From NCBI GenBank assembly GCA_964598225.1, contig CAZRBG010000005.1, forward strand, positions 62,001 to 126,000: a stretch of DNA of 64,000 nt. The letters are read 5' to 3'. The stretch comes from SG8-4 sp964598225. GTDB lineage: Bacteria; Planctomycetota; Phycisphaerae; Sedimentisphaerales; Anaerobacaceae. Positions 32,571 to 41,926 of the stretch are shown piece after piece. Position 1 is the first letter of the stretch; every line of letters starts with the position of its first letter. The position numbers and the translations under genes are program-made. The notes under the pieces were generated by a model that did no database searches, had not been told where the DNA came from, and was given only the letters and a program-made list of their open reading frames with translations.

Positions 32571-35500
32571 TTAGGGTAGCCGGGCCGGTGGATGCAGTGT
32601 GATGTCATCGAAGAAAACTACTCCTGTGCCGCCGGTGGCGGTTGGGTCGGCTTTGTCGCCGAGGCCGATGGCGATTTTGTCGAGGTCGCTCAGGTCTATG
32701 CCCCGACCGGCGAACAGGCTCAGGTCGATTGTCCATTGAGTCCATTCTTCCGTAAGAGCCGCATTCGCGTTGTCATTGACAACTAAAATGGATGGGCCGC
32801 CGGCATTGGATGTCTCGACGTACATCGGCTCAGCTACGTTGCTTTCGATGCCGATATCCCGATTAACCCACGGCCCGTCGGCGATGTCGCCGGCGATCGT
32901 GACATTCGAGAACACAGCCTCGCACGTCAGTTTTTTGCCGTAGGCCGTCACCGCCATGCCCGCGTAGACGGTTTTGTTCATGGGTATGTTCTGTGCCGCG
33001 GCGCCCTTGACCGGCGCCCAGGTCGAGCCGTCGGCTGAATGTGAAACTGTGAAGTTGCCGAGTTTGTCTCGCTGAAGCCTAAGCCAGCGAGGTGCTTCGA
33101 TCTCCTCTTCGGAGTATCCGAAGCTGGTGCCGCCGGTCTCGATACGCCCCTCGGCAACAACACCTTCACCCGACGTTACAGCCGCAAGGGCATGTGTCGA
33201 GCCGGGATCCAGCGTCTCGCGAATCATAAGGCCGGCCTTGGCCCATGAAGTTGTGCCCTCCAGACTGTCGATTCTCGCGGTAATTGTGCCGGGGCCGGTC
33301 AGCTTCTTGTAGGCGAAATGGAATTCGTCCGCAGTTCCCCATATATCCTCGCCTGAGCCGCTTATCGTGAAGGTGCCGGCCGGCTCTTGCTTGAAGCTTC
33401 CGACGGATGCCGCCCTGCCATGGTACCAGATAGACATAGTCTCGACGCCGCCCTCGGTCCAGTCTCGCGGCGGCGAGTTCAGCATTAACTCCGCCTCAGA
33501 ATTTGTAACGCCGTCGATATTGTTGTATGAAAACGGCATGGATTGACGGCCGCCGTGAACGATTGAGTTCTCTGCGAACGGCGGCGATACATAGCCTACC
33601 TGTGAGCCATTGGCACTGACGCCGAAGCCGTCGAGCCAGTGCTGCCAGATGGCCCCGCCGGTCGTGTCGTCGTCGGTATAGCTCTCGAAATCATCCACGA
33701 TCAGAAAGCCTGCGGTTGTGAAAGTCCAGACGTCTCCTCTCCACGGGCTGTCGGGATTGAGATCGTTGACCTCGTCGACGCGCCAGAAGAACGTGCTCTC
33801 CCAGGGCAGTTTGCCGGGACCGAAAATTTCATCGCCGAGCGCTCTGCTGCCCTGATATTCGGGCGATTCTTTTGTGGCGTTTCTGACGGCCACTTCGTCG
33901 GTGCCGAAATAAACGTCGTGAGAGGCAGCTTCGAGACCAGGCTTCCATTTGAGCACTCCCGTCTGCGTCACGTCGACGGCTCGGTTTGCGGGCCGGGGCC
34001 CGAAGGCCGCCATCGGCTCGAACGGCGAGAGATAGCTGCCCGTAATAATGGATCGCTCCGGAACGCCGGGCCCCTGCCAGGCGACCTGACAATGGTCCTC
34101 CCAGAAGACATCCTGCCACAGAGCCGAGATATAGTACTTCTCACCACCTGTCAGGGTAACGGGATCGGACTGCTCCTCACCCCGGCCCCACGCGTCGAGA
34201 TCCGAACCCGAGCTTTCCCGCGCGATCAGGACCACGTTGCTCGGATCGTCGTTGGTGCTGAGCCACAGCTCACCCTCGTCGTCGCTGTTGAGCCAGAACG
34301 TATAGTCGCCCGTCATCGGGACATATAGCCACGCGTCGATCCTTGCGCCGTAGAAGTCCACATCCGGGCCGTTCCAGGCAAACTCCGTCACCGTTTCCGT
34401 CGTGTCCGGATTGTCCGGAAAATTCGGATCGTCCCTAAGCTCTGCCACGCCGCCAAAGAAGTCTTCCCACCGTTTCATGACAGCCGTTCCCAATCCTTCG
34501 ACGGTGGTGGTAAAGCTCCAGACTTCGCCTCTGTGCGTAAAGGGCGGATCGAGTTCGTCGACTCGCCAATAATATGTCTTGTCCAGTTCGAGCGGACCGG
34601 GATCGTAGGCTGTGTCTCCGCCCGGAATCCCGCCCGCGGCGTTGCTCACTTCGTCGAAGCTCTCGCCAAAATAGACGGTGTGCAGTTTCGAGCCGAAGCC
34701 GCCGGTCCAGGTGAGCGTTACGTCGGCCGAGACGAACATGGCTCCGTCGGCCGGGCTGGCATCGTACGCCTGTTTCGGAGGAATCCAGAAGCTCCAAACC
34801 GGGCCTTCCCACGGGCTGTTGGGATCCGCTTCGTTGACTTCGTCAATGCGCCAGTAGTAAGTCGTTCCGGGCGCGAGCCCCTCGCCAAATGCAAATCCGG
34901 GCAGGCCGGCGACGTAAGATGCAGTCGGCTGATTGCCCTGAAAGGCGCCGGCAGCGCCGTCGTTGACATCGTCGAAATTGTCGCTGAAATACACATCGTG
35001 CGAAACGGCAAAATCTCCCGGTCGCCATGTGAGATTCACCCATGTGTCCTCGATCATCTGGCCATCGGCCGGATAGGGATTAAGGACATAAGGATAGCCG
35101 CCGCCTATGCCCGACACAAGCTCCAGGATTTCTTCTTCGGTCAGTGCGCGACTGAAAATCGCGGCCTCGTCAACGATTCCCTGGACGAATCTCAAAGAGT
35201 AGGAATGCCCGATCTGAAGAGCGCCGACAGTCTGTTCTATGTGCTCCATTTCGTTTGAGGCTTTAGTGAGACCATCGGCCTCGGTATAGACGTATGCAGT
35301 GGCGCGATTGGGGTCTACCGTCACCGCCAGCATCGTCCACGTATCCCTGGGAATGACAGGACCGCCGTCCCAACTCCAGGTAGCGAATGAATCGTTGTTC
35401 CAGGCGTAGTGCAGCGTATCGTTGTCGCCGAATTTCATCTCACATGCCCTGCTGACGGCGCGTGAGGATATGAACGGCGCCCAGTTCGCTCCTTTCCAGC

Positions 35501-35795
35501 CGTTGAACCATATCGCGAAAGTAATGGTGTCGGTTGTCAACTCGAAATCCGGGATCGAGATATAACCGGTGGCGCCGTCCAGCTCGATGCCGCCGCCGAA
35601 ATATCCCGTCGCCCACGCAGCACCCCCGACAAGAGTGCCGTCATTGCCGTTGCCGGTCGAATCTACGGTGATCTCGCCGGATCCCTCGTCGAATTTCCAC
35701 CATCCGGCAAGATTGGGGTCCGCACCTCCGGCGGGGCTGGTCCAAAGCGATATTATCGAAATCAGGCAAATCAGACGAATTGCTTTTCTACACAT
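32571..35795 (-). CDS. Large secreted LamG/PA14 multidomain carbohydrate-binding protein
   Basis: A 1074-residue exported protein. Signal peptide residues 1-24 (LICLISIISLWTSPAGG). Then a LamG/concanavalin-like domain (residues about 28-230: GWWKFDEGSGEITVDSTGNG, GIVDEAAIFSRALTEEEI), three or more Fn3-like repeats with the refrain SHDVYFSDNFDDV / TYYWRIDEVNEADPNSPWEG, a PA14-like module (AWLYVPMTGDYTFWLNSDDE), and a C-terminal DUF1349-like sandwich (WAKAGLMIRETLDPGST). It ends with GVVFFDDITLHPP. It is probably surface exposed and binds glycans; no catalytic residues are evident. The ribosome site AAGGAGG and a good promoter lie upstream. Confidence 0.85.
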   Translation of the reverse strand: MCRKAIRLICLISIISLWTSPAGGADPNLAGWWKFDEGSGEITVDSTGNGNDGTLVGGAAWATGYFGGGIELDGATGYISIPDFELTTDTITFAIWFNGWKGANWAPFISSRAVSRACEMKFGDNDTLHYAWNNDSFATWSWDGGPVIPRDTWTMLAVTVDPNRATAYVYTEADGLTKASNEMEHIEQTVGALQIGHSYSLRFVQGIVDEAAIFSRALTEEEILELVSGIGGGYPYVLNPYPADGQMIEDTWVNLTWRPGDFAVSHDVYFSDNFDDVNDGAAGAFQGNQPTASYVAGLPGFAFGEGLAPGTTYYWRIDEVNEADPNSPWEGPVWSFWIPPKQAYDASPADGAMFVSADVTLTWTGGFGSKLHTVYFGESFDEVSNAAGGIPGGDTAYDPGPLELDKTYYWRVDELDPPFTHRGEVWSFTTTVEGLGTAVMKRWEDFFGGVAELRDDPNFPDNPDTTETVTEFAWNGPDVDFYGARIDAWLYVPMTGDYTFWLNSDDEGELWLSTNDDPSNVVLIARESSGSDLDAWGRGEEQSDPVTLTGGEKYYISALWQDVFWEDHCQVAWQGPGVPERSIITGSYLSPFEPMAAFGPRPANRAVDVTQTGVLKWKPGLEAASHDVYFGTDEVAVRNATKESPEYQGSRALGDEIFGPGKLPWESTFFWRVDEVNDLNPDSPWRGDVWTFTTAGFLIVDDFESYTDDDTTGGAIWQHWLDGFGVSANGSQVGYVSPPFAENSIVHGGRQSMPFSYNNIDGVTNSEAELMLNSPPRDWTEGGVETMSIWYHGRAASVGSFKQEPAGTFTISGSGEDIWGTADEFHFAYKKLTGPGTITARIDSLEGTTSWAKAGLMIRETLDPGSTHALAAVTSGEGVVAEGRIETGGTSFGYSEEEIEAPRWLRLQRDKLGNFTVSHSADGSTWAPVKGAAAQNIPMNKTVYAGMAVTAYGKKLTCEAVFSNVTIAGDIADGPWVNRDIGIESNVAEPMYVETSNAGGPSILVVNDNANAALTEEWTQWTIDLSLFAGRGIDLSDLDKIAIGLGDKADPTATGGTGVVFFDDITLHPPARLP

Positions 35796-35845
35796 AAAAC
35801 GCCTCCTTCTGGAAGATGTGACTTATGAAGTCTTTACGTTAACTG

Positions 35846-35874
35846 TTTTTACCAAATTAACCCCTCCATGTCAA
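35846..35874 (-). promoter_or_regulatory. Promoter of the LamG/PA14 protein gene
   Basis: A perfect TTGACA (minus strand, 35874-35869), 17-bp spacer and TAAAAA (35851-35846), about 50 bp before the ATG at 35795. Confidence 0.6.
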
Positions 35875-36175
35875 GATAAAGTCGAAAAATCCGCCAGAGC
35901 ACAACCTAATCACACAAAATAACTATTATAGAGATTTCAGTAAGCAAACATTATCTTTATAAATCCCGGCGTATACGTTACACTCACAGCCATATTAAGG
36001 AATTTCCCTATTTTCAGTCTCTATTGCATCACATAGAAAGAAGAGATAGATGGAGACAACAAGGTATGATCAAGGGCGGCCGAAGAGCAATAGAGTGTGA
36101 ATAGCAGGGGCACTTAATGTGTCGGATTATTGTGTGTTCGCCCAATAAGAGAAGATTGAACAAGGAGAAATATCA
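35875..36175. other. Intergenic region between divergent genes
   Basis: About 300 bp, AT-rich in its left half. Apart from the AAGGAGA ribosome site at the right end for the ferritin-like gene, I see no gene, repeat or clear second promoter. Confidence 0.4.
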
Positions 36176-36676
36176 ATGGACATTTTCGAATTCGCTTTGG
36201 AAAAGGAAAAATACAGCCTGGACTATTACAATCAGCTCAAAAACAAGACGAACAACAAAGGTCTTGGTAGCATCTTTTCCATGCTGGCTGATGAGGAGAA
36301 AAAGCACGTCGAGGTCGTAAAGCAGATGCAGCATCAGACGCCTCAGACCGTATCAGAGACGAACGTGCTCGGAAACGCCACGGCCATCTTCGAGAAAATG
36401 AAGGAATCAATGCAGACCTTCGACGATGACCTGGGAGAGGTTGAGCTATATGAAAAGGCGCGGGACATCGAGGAGAAAGCCCGACAATTCTATCTGGAGA
36501 AAGCTGACGTGGTTACAAACGAGTCACACAGAGAGGTTTTCCGGAAGCTGGCCGCCGAAGAGAAAAAACATTTCCTTCTGCTCGAGCGCATCTGCGACTT
36601 CGTGGCAAGGCCCAAGTGGTTTCTCGAAAATGCCGAGATGTATCGTTTCGACGACTACGCGGGCGGCATTTTGTAG
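36176..36676 (+). CDS. Ferritin-like (rubrerythrin-type) diiron protein
   Basis: A 166-residue four-helix protein. It has two EXXH-type halves typical of the ferritin-like fold: MLADEEKKHVEVV and KLAAEEKKHFLLLERI, with partner glutamates in FALEKEKYSLDYY and KARDIEEKARQFYLEKA. The C-terminal rubredoxin domain of true rubrerythrins is missing. Such proteins detoxify peroxide or handle iron. The ATG at 36176 has AAGGAGA 7 nt upstream. The histidine kinase gene starts 9 bp after its stop, so the two are translated from one message. That is an unusual pairing. Confidence 0.85.
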   Translation: MDIFEFALEKEKYSLDYYNQLKNKTNNKGLGSIFSMLADEEKKHVEVVKQMQHQTPQTVSETNVLGNATAIFEKMKESMQTFDDDLGEVELYEKARDIEEKARQFYLEKADVVTNESHREVFRKLAAEEKKHFLLLERICDFVARPKWFLENAEMYRFDDYAGGIL

Positions 36677-36685
36677 ACAACCAGC

Positions 36686-38110
36686 ATGAAAAACAGAATC
36701 CTCTGGAAATTTTTCGGCGCGGTCACCGTACTGACACTCATCGTTGTCTTCGTTCTGAACTTTTTCGTGGCGCTCAGACTCAGCGATAATTTCGAGAAGA
36801 AGGTCTCAGAGGATTTGGAAAGCGACGCCACATTAGTGGGGGATCTTCTTAGTGCGGACCTGATCGCCGGCAGGCGGGAAGTCATTCAGCGGCAAACGGT
36901 TCGCCTGGCCGAGAAGCTGGGCCGGAGAATTACAATTTTCGACAAGCAGGGCCGGGTTCTCGGGGATTCACAGAGCAATCCGGATCCGATGGAAAATCAT
37001 GCCGACCGCCTCGAAATAGCCGAGGCCCTGGGGAGCGGATTCGGCCAGAGTACGCGTTTCAGTGATGTTCAGAATTACAACATGAAATACGTAGCGGTCC
37101 GCGTCAGCCGAGACGATGAAGTTTTGGGAGTCGTTCGTTTCGCATTGCCGCTTTCACAAGTCCAGTTGGAAAAACGGACCATATACAGAGTGGTGCTATG
37201 GGGAGCGGTTGCCGCGGTGGCGATTGCACTTACGGTGGCGTATTTTCTCTCACGAAGCATCACACTTCCGATCAGACAGATGAAAGAAACCGCCGAGCAG
37301 ATCGCCAAAGGAAATTTCCAGCCGAGGGTAAGAATTAAGAGCAGGGATGAGCTGGGAGAGTTGGCCGATTCGCTGAACACGATGGCGAATGAACTGCAGC
37401 AGAAGATCGAAGACCTCAGGCGGATGGATCGGATAAGAACTGATTTTGTCGCCAATGTATCGCACGAACTCAGGACGCCTTTGACTTTGATTAAAGGATA
37501 TACCGAGACACTCCAGAGCGAGGCGATAGCCGATAAAGATAAGGCCGACCGGTTCCTTTCCGTCATAAAGGAGCACACGGACAGACTGGGTAACATAGTA
37601 GAGGATCTATTAACCCTCAGCGAACTCCAATCTGCCAAAGATTTAACAGACAGAGAGCGGTTCAATCTAAAGGCTCTGGTAGGCGATGTCGTCTTGGGAT
37701 TCGGTCACGCAATCTCAAGCAAGAAACAGACGTTGAAAGTGAACCCGCAGGGCGACGACTTCAGCATCAATGCCGACCGAGACAAGATCGAACAGGTCCT
37801 TGTGAATTTGATAGATAATGCCGTCAAATATACGGGCGAATCCGGGCGGATCGATCTGGTGGTGGAAGGGCTCGACCGAGAAATTCGTATAACAGTTCGG
37901 GACACCGGGGTTGGTATAGCCAAAGAGCACATCGACAGGATTTTCGAGCGTTTTTATAGAGCCGACAAAGCGCGATCCCGCAAACTCGGTGGTACTGGAC
38001 TGGGCCTGAGCATCGCTAAACACATCGTCCTCGCGCACAACGGCAGAATCACCATAGACAGCGATTTGGGCCGAGGCACGACGGTCACAGTCACGCTGCC
38101 GAGAAAATAG
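36686..38110 (+). CDS. PhoR-like sensor histidine kinase
   Basis: A 474-residue membrane kinase. First membrane helix about residues 10-30 (FFGAVTVLTLIVVFVLNFFV), an extracytoplasmic sensor of about 135 residues, second helix about 172-192 (VVLWGAVAAVAIALTVAYFL), a HAMP linker (PIRQMKETAEQIAKGNFQPR), a HisKA domain with phospho-acceptor His260 in NVSHELRTPLTLIKGY, and an ATPase domain with N, G1 and G2 boxes (NLIDNAVKYT, VRDTGVGIAKEH, GGTGLGLSIAKHI). The overall design is that of PhoR. No response regulator is adjacent; a PhoB-like regulator occurs 8.4 kb away on the other strand. Its signal is unknown. Confidence 0.92.
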   Translation: MKNRILWKFFGAVTVLTLIVVFVLNFFVALRLSDNFEKKVSEDLESDATLVGDLLSADLIAGRREVIQRQTVRLAEKLGRRITIFDKQGRVLGDSQSNPDPMENHADRLEIAEALGSGFGQSTRFSDVQNYNMKYVAVRVSRDDEVLGVVRFALPLSQVQLEKRTIYRVVLWGAVAAVAIALTVAYFLSRSITLPIRQMKETAEQIAKGNFQPRVRIKSRDELGELADSLNTMANELQQKIEDLRRMDRIRTDFVANVSHELRTPLTLIKGYTETLQSEAIADKDKADRFLSVIKEHTDRLGNIVEDLLTLSELQSAKDLTDRERFNLKALVGDVVLGFGHAISSKKQTLKVNPQGDDFSINADRDKIEQVLVNLIDNAVKYTGESGRIDLVVEGLDREIRITVRDTGVGIAKEHIDRIFERFYRADKARSRKLGGTGLGLSIAKHIVLAHNGRITIDSDLGRGTTVTVTLPRK

Positions 38111-38187
38111 CAGTTCGTAGCGATGAGGTAACGCCTTTCGGCAGCAGGTATGTGTTTAGCCGCGCAGTGCATCAATGACCCGCGGTG

Positions 38188-38213
38188 TCGTTCCTGCGCA
38201 GGCAGGAATCCGG
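38188..38213. repeat. TTCCTGCGCAGGCAGGAATCC palindromic element
   Basis: A single copy of the element that forms the inverted repeat at 32003-32073. It precedes the heparinase-like gene and creates a false N-terminal extension of that frame. Confidence 0.65.
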
Positions 38214-38259
38214 AAGCGTTCGAACAAACGGGTTGAAGCGGCAAGGCAGAGGTGATAGG

Positions 38260-40692
38260 ATGTCCGGCATGAGACGACGAACTTTTATCAAAACTTCCGG
38301 CGCGCTCGGCCTGAACGCGGCTTTACCCTGGGCCGACCTATACGCACGGGCGCGGAAATCAAACGAATTCCTTAAAGATAAGACCTCCGATAGAATGCTC
38401 TTTCCCCGCCCCGACGACGGCGCGGAATTGCCGATATCGCCGGTCGGACTCGCCTGGCTTCCCTGCCCGGAGGCTGCGGACTATCGAGTCGAAATCTCCG
38501 CTAAGGACGGCCGCAGCGTCTATAACAAGAACCTTGGCGGGGACCCGGTTCATTTACCGGATAAAGTCTTGCCATTCGGAGATTATGTCTGGGATGTTAC
38601 TGCGTTTGACGAAAAAGGCACCGAAATCGCTCGGAGAGGCAAGCGATCCTTCACAATCCTGCCGGATGCGGCTGAACTGCCGTGGATTGCTCCGAAGGAA
38701 TTGCTGCGTCGCGTTCCCGCCGAGCATTCGCGCGTCCTTTACCCCGGGGCCGATCTGGACCGCATCCGCGCAACACTTTCAACAACTCGCTCCAGGTCGT
38801 GGAGAGCCTGCAAAGCCTCGGCCGACAGGGCCCTCTCCAAAGGTGTGCCGGAATTTCCGAAGTATCATCTGATCGAAGACGCCGGAACGAGAAGACTCGA
38901 ATACGGACGGTATTTCTCGTATTTCCGCGGCTACGTGGATGGCGCGATGATGAATCTCTCACTGGCGTTTCTTATGAGCGAAGAAGATAAGTACGCCCGA
39001 GCCGCAAAGAAGATTCTCCTTGAGATCGCCTCATGGCCGACAGACGACGATGATGTTACGTCCGTAAGCGCCAGGTGGGGCGATGAAATAGGCCTGTCCT
39101 TCTCGAAATGCGCTCACATTGCTTACGACTGGCTTTATCCGGCCCTGAGCGACGCCGAGAGAAAGCAGGTATTCGAAATGTGCCGGGCCCGCGCCTGGCA
39201 GACTTACCGGCGGCTCAATCGAATCAACTATCTGACGTATCCGGGATCGAGCCACGATGGGCGGCTGATCGCTTATTTGACCGATATGTCGATTGCGATG
39301 GCGGGCGAAACGCCGGACGCCGAAAGGTGGCTGACTTATTCGCTCAAGGCGATGCTGACGTTCTATCCGCATTGGGCTGGGATCGACGGCGGCTGGGCCG
39401 AAGGTACGCCTTACGGCTTATGGTACAATAAATTCTACATCCCGGCGTTCGAGAGCCTGCGGCAGCTTGCCGATTATGACTTGTGGCAGCGCCCCTTCTT
39501 CAAGAATGTGCGCTACTTCTTCTTCTATTGCACGGCCAATCACGGCGAGATTCGTCCATTCGGCGATTCTGCCGAGGGCGGCGGGCCCGGCGTCGGCAGA
39601 GGCAGCGGATACGCCGAGCTGATGTCCTTCCACGCCCATCGTTACGACGATCCTTACGTCGGTTGGTGGGTCAAACAGATTCCGGGCTACGATGGGCGCA
39701 AGGGCGGCTTCGCCGCGCTGCTACATGAGGACGATCTGCCGTCAAAAGTGCCGAACGAACTGCCCAATTCGCGAGTCTTCGAAAGCGTCGGCTGGGCCGG
39801 GCTGCACAGCGACGTAACTAAGCCCGAGAGCGATACCTGCATGATTTTCAAGAGCAGCCCTTACGGCAGCGTCTCGCACAGTCACGCCGATCAGAACGCC
39901 TTCGCCATCATGAAGGGCGGCACGGCCCTGGCGATACCTTCGGGCTATTACGGCCCTTCTTATGGCAAGCCTCACCACGCCCGGTGGACACGGTCGACCA
40001 AAGCCAATAATTGCGTGCTCGTCAACGGCCGGGGACAGGAGATACGCTCGGCCAAGGCAAACGGCAGCATAGTTGATTTCAAAGACGCCGCCGGTTACAC
40101 GTATGTTGCGGGCGACGCCACGCCGGCATACATGGGCAAGCTCAAAAAGTGCGTTCGCCGGATTCTTTTCCTTCGTCCGGGCCTGTTCCTGCTTCTGGAT
40201 GAAATCGAGGCGCCGGAGTCAAGTAAATACCAGTGGATGCTGCACGCATTTGAGAAGATGGAAATCAAGGGCGATAAAGTGTCATCCCGCCGCCGGGGAG
40301 CTGCGCTGGATGTCAACCTTGCCTGTTCCGGCGGGCTGAAGCTATCGCAGACGGATAAATTCGACACGCCGTACAATTACGGTATCCCGAAACCCTATCA
40401 CCGGAACAAAGCCAATCACTGGCACGTAACGGCAGAGACGATCAAATCCTCCCGCAAAGCGCGCATTGTCGCGGTTATGTCGGTTTACGGCCCCGGCGAG
40501 CGGTTCGCCCTGCAATTGCAGCACGCAGATGGCTGGCTGGGAGCCAAAGCGACAGGAGACTTTGGCAAAGTCGAGGGTTGGATTCGCTACGAGCAGACTA
40601 ACGCCAGTCCGCCGAGCGCGACCGGTGAGGACATAACTTCCAGAACTAACCTGTGGGGCAGAGGCCGCGACGGCGAAATCTTCAGTTCGTAG
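38260..40692 (+). CDS. Heparinase II/III-like polysaccharide lyase (DUF4962 type), Tat-exported
   Basis: An 810-residue exported protein. The ATG at 38260 follows AGAGGTGATAGG and opens a Tat-like signal (MRRRTFIKTSGALGLNAALP). Residues about 50-130 look like an Fn3-type DUF4962 domain (WLPCPEAADYRVEISAKDGR). An alpha/alpha toroid follows (HIAYDWLYPALSDAERKQV, YLTYPGSSHDGRLIAYL, DGGWAEGTPYGLWY), then a beta-sandwich with SHSHADQNAF (His540 and His542), the usual heparinase II/III metal or catalytic site. It probably cleaves uronic-acid-containing polysaccharides by beta-elimination. Exact substrate unknown. A REP-like element overlaps its stop region. Confidence 0.82.
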   Translation: MSGMRRRTFIKTSGALGLNAALPWADLYARARKSNEFLKDKTSDRMLFPRPDDGAELPISPVGLAWLPCPEAADYRVEISAKDGRSVYNKNLGGDPVHLPDKVLPFGDYVWDVTAFDEKGTEIARRGKRSFTILPDAAELPWIAPKELLRRVPAEHSRVLYPGADLDRIRATLSTTRSRSWRACKASADRALSKGVPEFPKYHLIEDAGTRRLEYGRYFSYFRGYVDGAMMNLSLAFLMSEEDKYARAAKKILLEIASWPTDDDDVTSVSARWGDEIGLSFSKCAHIAYDWLYPALSDAERKQVFEMCRARAWQTYRRLNRINYLTYPGSSHDGRLIAYLTDMSIAMAGETPDAERWLTYSLKAMLTFYPHWAGIDGGWAEGTPYGLWYNKFYIPAFESLRQLADYDLWQRPFFKNVRYFFFYCTANHGEIRPFGDSAEGGGPGVGRGSGYAELMSFHAHRYDDPYVGWWVKQIPGYDGRKGGFAALLHEDDLPSKVPNELPNSRVFESVGWAGLHSDVTKPESDTCMIFKSSPYGSVSHSHADQNAFAIMKGGTALAIPSGYYGPSYGKPHHARWTRSTKANNCVLVNGRGQEIRSAKANGSIVDFKDAAGYTYVAGDATPAYMGKLKKCVRRILFLRPGLFLLLDEIEAPESSKYQWMLHAFEKMEIKGDKVSSRRRGAALDVNLACSGGLKLSQTDKFDTPYNYGIPKPYHRNKANHWHVTAETIKSSRKARIVAVMSVYGPGERFALQLQHADGWLGAKATGDFGKVEGWIRYEQTNASPPSATGEDITSRTNLWGRGRDGEIFSS

Positions 40693-40784
40693 TGACGCCG
40701 TAAGGCGTTTGCGAGGCCGGGACGGCCTCGAGACACAAGGGCGAGACGCCCTCGCCACGATTCCCTCACGGGCACACTACAAAC
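40685..40784. repeat. Composite REP-like element (long form)
   Basis: A string of small hairpins: GACGCCGTAAGGCGTT, GCGAGGCCGGGACGGCCTCG, GGGCGAGACGCCCTCGCC and CCCTCACGGG, ending CACACTACAAAC. It shares both ends with 13721-13778. It separates the heparinase-like gene from the convergent lptG gene. Confidence 0.75.
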
Positions 40785-40790
40785 AGTAGA

Positions 40791-41921
40791 TCACGTTTTC
40801 ATGGAATCCAGCTCGGTGAAGGCTATCGGCAGGAAGATGAACACCGGCAGCCAGGCCCACAATGCGGGCATCACTTTGTTGAAAACCACTTCCGTAGCTA
40901 CCATCTTACAGGCGAACGTCGTGATGAAGCAGGCTCCTGTGATGCCAAAGCTGATCATCACCGCCGACTTCATCGCCTTAGGATCGCGGCAGACCAGAAT
41001 CGGCAGACTGACCATAAGCATCACCAGGTTTATGATCGGATCGGTAATGCGAAAATGCTTCTGACTGGAAAGCTGAGCCAGATCCCCGATCTGCGTGCCC
41101 TGTCGTTCGAGAGCCGTAAGGTCGGAGAATGAGAGCAGCGTTTTGTGCTCGCTCTTGCGCCGTACGGGGATATCTCTGGCGGTTATGTCACTTCTGTAGT
41201 AGCGTATCTTTTCGGGCGCCCCACGCACGCCGACTCTCTCTCGGAAACCGTAGGAGCGCAGTTTATCCGTCTCGTGATCCCGGCTGAAAAGGTTCCACTG
41301 GCCGTTATTGTCACTGTCAACGGCCTTTTCCGCAGTGACGCGGCCGGTGACTTCCCATATCCCGGGTCTGTCCGTCTGTTCGCGGAGCAGGATGGTCGGG
41401 CTGTGCAGTGTCGAGGTTCCAACCTCGAATTTCTGAGAGTTTATCAGGGAGCCGTGCTCGTCGCTGATGAACCGGACGTCGTACGATTCCTGTCCCGGAA
41501 GGTCGTCGTGGCTGCGCACCAGCTTATCGGCCATCGGGGGTATGAGGAATTCCTGGTCGATGATGAGCACGCCGGTAAGCAGCAGGGCCAAAAATACTAT
41601 CGGTGCGATTATGCGCTTCAGACTGATGCCAGAGGCCATCACGGCCACGAGTTCGTTAGATCGGACCATCCGCCCGAAGGAAAATGCCGCCGCTACGGCC
41701 GTGATCATCCCGGCGAAGTCGCGGAAATACAGAGCGGAGTTGTAAAAGTAAAATGTAAATACGTTCTTGATGACTTCACCGGTATCGAGATCGGCGTGCT
41801 CGGTAAACTCATCGAGATTCACGAACAGATCGGTAATTATTCGCAGACCCATCAGCACGCCGAAGGCGATTACATAGCCGATGAGAAAATTCTTCGCGAC
41901 GTATCTGTCCAGTATCTTCAT
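40791..41921 (-). CDS. lptG: LptF/LptG family permease, second of a tandem pair
   Basis: A 376-residue inner-membrane permease of the YjgP/YjgQ family, which works with LptB to lift lipopolysaccharide toward the outer membrane. The longer frame upstream is rejected; the ATG at 41921 starts MKILDRYVAKNFLIGYVIAF, the conserved first helix. Three N-terminal helices, a periplasmic beta-jellyroll-like middle (residues about 130-275) and three C-terminal helices (PIINLVMLMVSLPILVCRD) fit the family. It starts 5 bp after the preceding permease gene. F versus G assignment rests on order and similarity to the short form, so it is tentative. No lptB or lptC is in the window. Confidence 0.85.
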   Translation of the reverse strand: MKILDRYVAKNFLIGYVIAFGVLMGLRIITDLFVNLDEFTEHADLDTGEVIKNVFTFYFYNSALYFRDFAGMITAVAAAFSFGRMVRSNELVAVMASGISLKRIIAPIVFLALLLTGVLIIDQEFLIPPMADKLVRSHDDLPGQESYDVRFISDEHGSLINSQKFEVGTSTLHSPTILLREQTDRPGIWEVTGRVTAEKAVDSDNNGQWNLFSRDHETDKLRSYGFRERVGVRGAPEKIRYYRSDITARDIPVRRKSEHKTLLSFSDLTALERQGTQIGDLAQLSSQKHFRITDPIINLVMLMVSLPILVCRDPKAMKSAVMISFGITGACFITTFACKMVATEVVFNKVMPALWAWLPVFIFLPIAFTELDSMKT

Positions 41922-41926
41922 AACTC

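Noticed and set aside
38185..38259. N-terminal extension of the heparinase-like frame
   Set aside because: It reads through a palindromic repeat; the ATG at 38260 has a good ribosome site and starts a Tat signal.
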